DNA of 15,952 nucleotides from SIG565 sp045601525 (GTDB lineage: Bacteria; Bacillota; Clostridia; Oscillospirales; Acutalibacteraceae): NCBI GenBank assembly GCA_045601525.1, contig JAZRZR010000080.1, forward strand, positions 1 through 15,952. Direction: 5' to 3'. The translations under genes were made by a program, and so were the position numbers. Shown here piece by piece: positions 11,189 through 15,952 of this stretch (positions within the stretch are counted from its first letter, which is position 1; the number at the start of each line of letters is the position of its first letter). Under the pieces are notes generated by a model. The model worked only from the letters and a program-made list of their open reading frames with translations, had not been told where the DNA came from and searched no databases.

Positions 11189-12940
11189 TTATTTTATAGT
11201 AAACTCAGTATCAGCCAAAATAACACCGCCCTCAACATGCAAATAGGTAAATTTGCGCCCTTTTTCACCTATCTCATCATCTGTAAAATCAGCGGTAGTG
11301 AAACCAATTTTAAAATTATCAAAATTAACCAAGTGGCTGAGTTTCTTAGGCAAACCAGCAACAGTTACATTAACAGAGCCGTCTGGCCATTGTTCCATAT
11401 AACATTTTTGCCTGAGGTATTTGCCCCTTACAAAAACGCTTTCAGGTTTCCAAGCGCCTAACTTAAAATCATCAATTTCAATGAGTTTACCAAGTTCCTC
11501 AAAATCATTTTCATCAATGCCGCAAACATGACAACTGTCGGTATCTGTATAAATCATGCCATCAAAACCGTATTTGCTTAGGGTGTATTGCCTCATGGCC
11601 TCGGCGGTTTCAATAATCAGTTTACGACTATAAGCGGTAATAAATGAGGCAACTGGACAATAAACCGTTTCACGTTCGTCAGCCTCTAACCTTGCTTGGT
11701 GTAATGCCCTGTCATCACCCAAATAAGGCCGTTTCTTAGCGCCAGCGCCATTAAGGCCAAAACGGCCATATAAACTATTAAGCATGAGTTTACTCAGCGC
11801 CGTCATGCTTTTGTTTCCTTCACGCTTACTTTTAATTTTCTGTTCAGTCCAGTAGTCAACATAATTGGTAAACAGGCCTGTACAAGATTTAAATTTAAAG
11901 CCGCCATGATACTCAACATCGTAAATATCGTAATTTTCAACAAACAGTTCAAAATCAGGGGTTGTGAGGGTTAGGGTTACAATTTCGCCTTTGGTATCTT
12001 CAATATATTGGTTAGGCAAATAACCCATTGTGTGTTTCAACTGAATAGAGGGTATTTTGCCATGTTTCAATTTAAAAGAGCATGAGAAACTGACAATATA
12101 CAAAGGATATAATTTGTCCTCGATGTACTCGCCATCAAACCAAACACCCATGCCAATTGGCATTGGCTTATATTTCATCTGACTTGGGTGCATTGAGTTA
12201 ACGTCAAATACAACACCCTTGCCACACTCTTTTTCAGTATATAAGGGTGAAAGCCAAGTAAAGCCGCCCTTATATGACTTTCTAACAAAAGTGTCCATTT
12301 CCTTAGGTAAAACTGGAAAATATTGGCGAAAATTTGAACACCTTTGTTTAAAATCGGCTAAGGCATTACCAGCAATAGTCATTTTTGTCATGCCATGTGT
12401 GAATAAAAAATCTAAGGCCATACTCATAATTTGCACATCAGCCTTAATATATTCAATCTCATGGGCTGTTAATTCATGCCCTACCGCCCTAAACTCTTTG
12501 TAATCGATGGTTAATTTGCTCATTGGCAAACCAAAATCAACCGCAATTTGCTCAACAGATTTGTTAATCAGTTTAAGGCTGTCAAAAAACTCAACCTTAT
12601 TGACCTTTTTGCCCTTAACCTCAAAAAAGACCTCTATTTTGTACCATTGCCCCATGTCGCTAATTAGGGTCGTAAAGGTCTTTGAGCGCCTGTCATCTTT
12701 GTCCTCAATAAATTCAAAGTCATGGTCTAAAAGCCACCAAATAATAAATTCACCATCAAACCTAAGGTTGTGAAACCACAACTTTAAATTGTCCTTGCCT
12801 GAACAGAATTTAAAAAAGTCATCAATAGAATTGCCATATATAAAATTGTTAGGGTTGCCTATCTCACTCAAGGCATATGCCCATACACGACAGTCATTAG
12901 GGTCTGTCGTGGTTTCAAAATCAGCGGTGAATTTCCTCAT
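11189..12940 (-). CDS. Protein-primed family-B DNA polymerase (phi29 gp2-like)
   Basis: The length is 583 residues (phi29: 575). Exonuclease motifs: D7-F-E9, NLRFD (58-62) and YIKAD (164-168). The YKGGFTW element (223-229) links the domains. Polymerase motifs: DVNSMHP (246-252, motif A), KLMLNSLYG (384-392, motif B), YTDTDS (464-469, motif C) and KCY (512-514). The length between motifs A and B leaves room for the TPR1 and TPR2 insertions used for terminal-protein binding and strand displacement. It extends the terminal protein's first nucleotide and copies the genome from both ends. Odd: motif A has Met-His where phi29 has Leu-Tyr, so His251 replaces the steric-gate tyrosine. The ATG lies 27 bases after the terminal-protein stop with no Shine-Dalgarno. 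Confidence 0.97.
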   Translation of the reverse strand: MRKFTADFETTTDPNDCRVWAYALSEIGNPNNFIYGNSIDDFFKFCSGKDNLKLWFHNLRFDGEFIIWWLLDHDFEFIEDKDDRRSKTFTTLISDMGQWYKIEVFFEVKGKKVNKVEFFDSLKLINKSVEQIAVDFGLPMSKLTIDYKEFRAVGHELTAHEIEYIKADVQIMSMALDFLFTHGMTKMTIAGNALADFKQRCSNFRQYFPVLPKEMDTFVRKSYKGGFTWLSPLYTEKECGKGVVFDVNSMHPSQMKYKPMPIGMGVWFDGEYIEDKLYPLYIVSFSCSFKLKHGKIPSIQLKHTMGYLPNQYIEDTKGEIVTLTLTTPDFELFVENYDIYDVEYHGGFKFKSCTGLFTNYVDYWTEQKIKSKREGNKSMTALSKLMLNSLYGRFGLNGAGAKKRPYLGDDRALHQARLEADERETVYCPVASFITAYSRKLIIETAEAMRQYTLSKYGFDGMIYTDTDSCHVCGIDENDFEELGKLIEIDDFKLGAWKPESVFVRGKYLRQKCYMEQWPDGSVNVTVAGLPKKLSHLVNFDNFKIGFTTADFTDDEIGEKGRKFTYLHVEGGVILADTEFTIK

Positions 12941-12967
12941 GGTCTTTTGAATAAATTATTTGCTCAT

Positions 12968-13753
12968 TTATAGTGTTGCGTATTTTGTAATTAGGCTATC
13001 AATAGTGGCCTCAATAATATCAAGTTCGTCCTCTAATAACATCTTGCCAGCCTCGTCAAGCGTTGCGTCATGTTCCTCAGCGGTGTATAGATGATAATGC
13101 TCAACTATATATTTTAAGTTTGGGTTGTCATCATACATCTTTAACAGTTGCTCAGGGCTTAGTTTGTCCAACTTTTCCATTATCCTACCAGTTTGGGCTG
13201 GGTCTGTTTTGCTTTGTATAGTGTCCTTTAAAAGCATATCCAAAAAATTTTTCTTAAATACCTTATTGCGCTTGTGCAACTCTCGGTATTTTTTCGCAAT
13301 GGCCTCATTGCTTTGTAAACTTGAGTAACTAAGGCTTTGTAGCGGCCTTGATAGCCTCTTGAGTTCACTTTTCATGGTTAAATAGTTATCACCTCTTTGA
13401 AAAGCGTACATTTTGCGGCCTTGCCTCTTAACAGTTTGGCGCATAAGGTTTTTGATTTTCGCCCTTGCGCTTGCCCTATCCGATATTAGGTTTTGTTTTT
13501 CCCATTTTGTCATTTTAACTTTATCAGCGCCCACCTTTACAACTTGGGCTGACTTTGCATTAAATCGTTCAAGTTGCCTTAAATACCTATTTAAATCTTG
13601 GCGCTTATTGAACACATCTTTGATATATTGCATGTTCACATGTTCAGGCAAGTATTGCGCCCCAAAACTCTCTTGATATTTAAGCCGCCTGTTGTAATTA
13701 CTTACAGTACGCTGTACCTTTTTTAAATATTTTTTGTCCCAGCGTATCGCCAT
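12968..13753 (-). CDS. Terminal protein, DNA-replication primer (phi29 gp3-like)
   Basis: The length is 261 residues (phi29 TP: 266) and the gene lies directly upstream of the polymerase, the usual pairing. The N-terminal 140 residues are very basic (KKYLKKVQRTVSNYNRRLKYQ, QTVKRQGRKMYAFQRGD), as expected for the DNA-binding domain, with helical segments through the middle. The C-terminal 60 residues are acidic and helical (EHDATLDEAGKMLLEDELDII), as expected of the priming domain. The priming residue would be a Ser, Thr or Tyr in the C-terminal half and cannot be named from sequence alone. The ribosome site AGAAAGGG supports the ATG. A large hairpin separates it from the SSB gene. Confidence 0.85.
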   Translation of the reverse strand: MAIRWDKKYLKKVQRTVSNYNRRLKYQESFGAQYLPEHVNMQYIKDVFNKRQDLNRYLRQLERFNAKSAQVVKVGADKVKMTKWEKQNLISDRASARAKIKNLMRQTVKRQGRKMYAFQRGDNYLTMKSELKRLSRPLQSLSYSSLQSNEAIAKKYRELHKRNKVFKKNFLDMLLKDTIQSKTDPAQTGRIMEKLDKLSPEQLLKMYDDNPNLKYIVEHYHLYTAEEHDATLDEAGKMLLEDELDIIEATIDSLITKYATL

Positions 13754-13792
13754 AAATAACCCTTTCTTTTTGAATAAATAATTTATACGAAA

Positions 13793-13868
13793 AAGGGCAA
13801 CTGTTGTGAGTGTGTTGTAATAAAGAGGATTGGCATAAATTGAAAAGTATTTGTTAACAGTTGCCCTT
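13793..13868 (-). terminator. Long-loop inverted repeat between SSB and terminal-protein genes (attenuator)
   Basis: AAGGGCAACTGTT (13856-13868 on the minus strand) pairs perfectly over 13 bases with AACAGTTGCCCTT (13793-13805), enclosing 50 bases, and TTT with further T-rich sequence follows. It probably lowers read-through from the abundant SSB message into terminal protein and polymerase, or marks a processing site. The 50-base loop has no reading frame. Confidence 0.6.
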
Positions 13869-13881
13869 AATTGTGGCTAAA

Positions 13882-14286
13882 TTATAACCATTCGCAAGAC
13901 AAGGCCTCGCCCTTGCCGTTGGTTGCTTTACCTACAATCTTGATTTTAATCGGTGTTTCAATCTTACCATTGGTGTAACTCAAAATCTCGGCAAATGTGT
14001 TGAAAAAGTAATTAGATGTAGTTACATAAGTTTTGCCAGCCGTATCGAACAAAATCGTGGTGTGTCCAATACGTGGGTTGCCGTTTTCGTCCAATTCCTT
14101 TTTCTCGTACTCTGAAAAGAAATAATCTTGAACCTCAATTTCTTGACCCTTGATGTCTTTAATCATAACATCGCATTGTTTGCGAGCGTTAAATAGTTTC
14201 TTTTGTTCCTCTAGGGTATCGGTCTTTAGACTGGTGAAACTCTTGTTAGTACCTTTGAAAGTGGTTAAACCTTTTTCATTTTCCAT
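13882..14286 (-). CDS. Single-stranded DNA-binding protein (phi29 gp5-like, putative)
   Basis: The 134 residues (phi29 p5: 124) are soluble with a beta-rich core: QCDVMIKDIKGQEIEVQDYFFSEYEK, IGHTTILFDTAGKTYVTTSNYFFNTFAEIL and PIKIKIVGKATNGKGEALSCEWL. The YVTTSNYFFNTF segment and strand order are common in phage SSB-type OB folds of this group. It would coat the displaced strand made by strand-displacement replication, which needs large amounts of protein. The strong promoter with TATAAT, the AAAGGA ribosome site and the attenuator downstream fit that. Position at the head of the replication operon supports the call; an unrelated replication accessory factor is the main alternative. Confidence 0.7.
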   Translation of the reverse strand: MENEKGLTTFKGTNKSFTSLKTDTLEEQKKLFNARKQCDVMIKDIKGQEIEVQDYFFSEYEKKELDENGNPRIGHTTILFDTAGKTYVTTSNYFFNTFAEILSYTNGKIETPIKIKIVGKATNGKGEALSCEWL

Positions 14287-14355
14287 GTTTTTAATTCCTT
14301 TGCTTATTATTGGTTGTTAGTGGTTAGTGATTGGTTGTTAATTAATTGTGCTTAT

Positions 14356-14380
14356 ATTGGTCTTTTGTCCTTTCGTTTAT
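14356..14380 (-). promoter_or_regulatory. SSB 5' leader with the two motifs shared with the early operon
   Basis: ATAAACGAAAGGA (14368-14380) is followed at once by CAAAAGACCAAT (14356-14367). The same two motifs occur in the early-operon leader in reversed order. The AAAGGA here is 60 bases or more from the SSB start and heads no gene, so it is not the SSB ribosome site. Confidence 0.65.
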
Positions 14381-14382
14381 TG

Positions 14383-14412
14383 ATTATAAGCCTATTAAAG
14401 CCCATGTTTGAA
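14383..14412 (-). promoter_or_regulatory. Promoter of the SSB-TP-polymerase operon
   Basis: On the minus strand a perfect TATAAT (14383-14388) follows TTCAAA (14407-14412) with 18 bases between. The start is expected near 14376, giving a 90-base leader before the SSB ATG. Confidence 0.7.
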
Positions 14413-14420
14413 AAATAAAA

Positions 14421-14599
14421 AAGACCCAAAATTTTTATTCAATTTGGTAGTATAGAGGTAAGGCAACCCAACAGGGCATTGTTATTTAATTTTGGCTGGT
14501 GGTTTAAAAGTTTAAGCATTTGCAAGCCTGATGAGGGTGGCTTAACACCATTTTCCTGTTGCGTGGCGGCCAAAAATAACGCTAGTTTTGTTGGGTCTT
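14421..14599 (-). ncRNA. Candidate structured RNA (possible packaging RNA) upstream of the packaging ATPase
   Basis: This stretch has no gene and is closed by a perfect nine-base inverted repeat (AAGACCCAA 14421-14429, TTGGGTCTT 14591-14599), 179 bases end to end; phi29 pRNA is 174. Inside are nested stems: 14481-14485 with 14576-14580, 14490-14496 with 14569-14575, 14497-14501 with 14546-14550 and 14512-14517 with 14540-14545. CAACAGG (14469-14475) and CCTGTTG (14555-14561) could pair across them as a pseudoknot or between molecules. The strand is uncertain. I favour minus because TTTTTTATTTTT follows the closing stem there, just before the SSB promoter. A clear promoter was not found on either strand. 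It could be only the regulatory leader of the ATPase gene. Confidence 0.4.
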
Positions 14600-14611
14600 G
14601 TCTTATTTGTT

Positions 14612-15652
14612 ATGACTGTTACAAAAAATATATTTTATAACCCAAATAAGATGTTGTCTTATAACTCTTTTTTGTCCTTTATCGTGGGCGCTAGAGGTGT
14701 TGGCAAGTCTTATGCTTTGAGTAAATATTGTGTTCAAAGGTTTATTAAGACAGGTGAACAATTTGTTTATGTTCGCCGTTTTAACTCTGAACTTGATACA
14801 TCTTTTCCAAAATTCTTTGATAACTTTAAAACCAACGGTGATTTTAAAGAGCATACCTTTAAATGCAAAAGAGTTGATAAATTGGATACATTTTTTGTTG
14901 ATAATAAGGTTGCTGGTTACGCTGTTGCCATCACAACGGCCACTATTCTTAAATCTACCTCTTTTCCAATGGTGAAAAATATTATCTTTGATGAGTTCAT
15001 TATTGAAAAGGGCAATTATCACTATCTTAAAAATGAGCCGTCCAAGTTCCTTGACCTCATTGAAACCATTGCACGTTTAAGAGATGTCAGAGTGTTTTTG
15101 TTATCCAATGCGGTTACTATAACCAACCCTTACTTTGAGTATTTTCATTTGTTGCTGGGCTATAAGTCTGAGTTTAAGGTGTGTAAACGTGATAAAAACG
15201 GTGAACCGCTTATTCTTGTGCAATATATCACCAATGAGGCTTACGCTGACGAAAAGGCTAATACACGCTTTGGCCAGTTAACCCAAAATACTACTTATGG
15301 TGATTATGCTATTAGAAATAAGTGGTACTTAGACGACAAAAAGTTTGTTGAAAAACGAACAGGCAACACATATTGTGTTAGTACATTTGTTGTAGGCGGT
15401 GTGAGTTATGGCCTTTGGTTTGATAGAAAAACAGGACTGAGATATTTGAGTAGCGCTTTTGACCCTACTAACCCATGCCGCTTTGCCATTGATGATAAAA
15501 GTCATGACCTAACTACTGTTTTGGACAGCGCTAGAAAAAACACGTGGTTTATGATGGCGGTTAAGTTGTACAAAATTGGTTTACTTAGATTTGAAACGGT
15601 TGAGATTAAAAATAAATTTGCTCATTTAATTGAACAGGTTATTGGTTGCTGA
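14612..15652 (+). CDS. DNA packaging ATPase (phi29 gp16-like)
   Basis: The ATG at 14612 gives 346 residues (phi29: 332). The opening IFYNPNKMLSYNSFLSFIVGARGVGKSYALSKY matches the start of gp16 closely. Walker A is GARGVGKS (26-33) and Walker B NIIFDEF with D127-E128. LRDVRVFLLSNAVTITNPYF (about 150-170) includes the arginine-rich and sensor region. The C-terminal part (about 220-346) corresponds to the nuclease-like domain that contacts DNA or pRNA. It powers DNA translocation through the connector. It is the only rightward gene, whereas in phi29 gene 16 lies in the late operon. A longer frame from a TTG at 14588 is unlikely. There is no Shine-Dalgarno. TGA is followed directly by TAA. Confidence 0.95.
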   Translation: MTVTKNIFYNPNKMLSYNSFLSFIVGARGVGKSYALSKYCVQRFIKTGEQFVYVRRFNSELDTSFPKFFDNFKTNGDFKEHTFKCKRVDKLDTFFVDNKVAGYAVAITTATILKSTSFPMVKNIIFDEFIIEKGNYHYLKNEPSKFLDLIETIARLRDVRVFLLSNAVTITNPYFEYFHLLLGYKSEFKVCKRDKNGEPLILVQYITNEAYADEKANTRFGQLTQNTTYGDYAIRNKWYLDDKKFVEKRTGNTYCVSTFVVGGVSYGLWFDRKTGLRYLSSAFDPTNPCRFAIDDKSHDLTTVLDSARKNTWFMMAVKLYKIGLLRFETVEIKNKFAHLIEQVIGC

Positions 15653-15695
15653 TAATATTGAGGTAAGCCGTTGCTGGCTTTGACTATTCTTTTAG

Positions 15696-15718
15696 GCCGC
15701 CCCTCAGGCGGCTTTTTT
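15696..15718 (+). terminator. Intrinsic terminator of the ATPase gene at the inner ITR edge
   Basis: GCCGCC and GGCGGC enclose CCTCA and are followed by six T on the plus strand. It lies 43 bases after the ATPase stop, and is the mirror copy of the left-end terminator. Confidence 0.85.
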
Positions 15719-15952
15719 GTGCTGAGTAGTATATTTAATGGTTTTGAGGGCATGAGGGTGTTAGGGGCTGTTCAAGTGGCTAGTGGTTATTTTAGGGGCT
15801 TGATTTTTGTCCTCGAATGTTGTGTAGTTTTCCACATTTTACAAAATTTACCGAATGTATTTGAATGTTTGCTTGTGTCTTTAAAAGTAGATTGACATGA
15901 CGATAGGTTTGATGTTGTAATATTTTATTATTCAATATAGTTTACACTTTGT
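15696..15952. repeat. Right inverted terminal repeat (genome end, replication origin)
   Basis: This is the inverted copy of 1-257 and matches to the final base, so the right edge is the other physical genome end. The six differences from the left copy all fall in the inner part; the outermost 141 bases are identical. The terminal bases are 5' ACAAAG on each strand. Confidence 0.95.

Noticed and set aside
14355..14405. 17-codon frame (MGFNRLIINKRKDKRPI) before the SSB gene
   Set aside because: Its ATG lies between the -35 and -10 boxes, upstream of the expected transcript start, so it would not be translated from that promoter.
14603..15022. 139-residue open frame on the minus strand opposite the ATPase
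   Set aside because: It lies antisense to the Walker A to Walker B coding region, whose conservation explains the openness.
9139..15652. Recoding of TGA as an amino acid, suggested by few TGA stops
   Set aside because: TGA ends the 74-residue and 51-residue genes at coupled overlaps with the next start, and ends the ATPase just before TAA. Tryptophan is encoded by TGG throughout. The standard code explains everything.
1..15952. tRNA genes, insertion sequences, integrase or attachment sites
   Set aside because: No cloverleaf, transposase, recombinase or att-like repeat was seen; the layout is that of a strictly lytic protein-primed phage.

Overview
The window is the complete linear genome of a small tailed phage of the phi29/Cp-1 type (picovirus group), which replicates by protein priming. 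The two ends are the same 257-bp sequence in inverted orientation, and they match to the last base at both edges. The window also encodes a family-B protein-primed DNA polymerase, a terminal protein, a phi29-gp16-like packaging ATPase and the full phi29-style virion set: scaffold, major capsid protein with Ig-like domain, connector, lower collar, tail knob with pore-loop segment, and fibres. The DNA is AT-rich and most genes have a strong AGAAAGGA-type Shine-Dalgarno, which suggests a low-GC Gram-positive or similar monoderm host. The standard code fits. The many cysteines in the secreted lysin leave other host groups possible.

Layout, read leftward from the right end. The right terminal repeat (15696-15952) comes first, then the only rightward gene, the packaging ATPase (14612-15652). 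Upstream of it is a 180-base non-coding block (14421-14599) with nested inverted repeats, a candidate structured or packaging RNA. Everything else is leftward. The replication operon is SSB (13882-14286), terminal protein (12968-13753) and DNA polymerase (11189-12940). A strong promoter at about 11150 drives an early operon of nine small genes (8706-11096), among them a Cro/CI regulator, a frameshifted HicA-like gene and two small membrane proteins. A non-coding control region follows (8396-8705) with four or more hairpins and two or three promoters. The late genes run from 8395 to 276: membrane-anchored CHAP-LysM lysin, M23 peptidase, scaffold, capsid, tail knob, connector, lower collar and two fibre or neck proteins. 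The left terminal repeat (1-257) ends the genome. The inner edge of each repeat is an intrinsic terminator that stops outgoing transcription.

How the parts work together. Terminal protein, polymerase and SSB copy the linear DNA from the repeats. The early operon probably handles host takeover and switching. The late block builds the virion and the lysis enzymes, and the ATPase, perhaps with a motor RNA, packages the DNA.

The most unusual signal is an apparent RNA-RNA network. Two early 5' leaders share a 12-base and a 13-base motif in swapped order. The control region at 8590-8650 carries the antisense of parts of both motifs, one of them as the apical loop of the early-operon terminator. 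A separate pair of hairpin loops in the same region is complementary over 9 bases. These points were read by eye and need folding and conservation tests.
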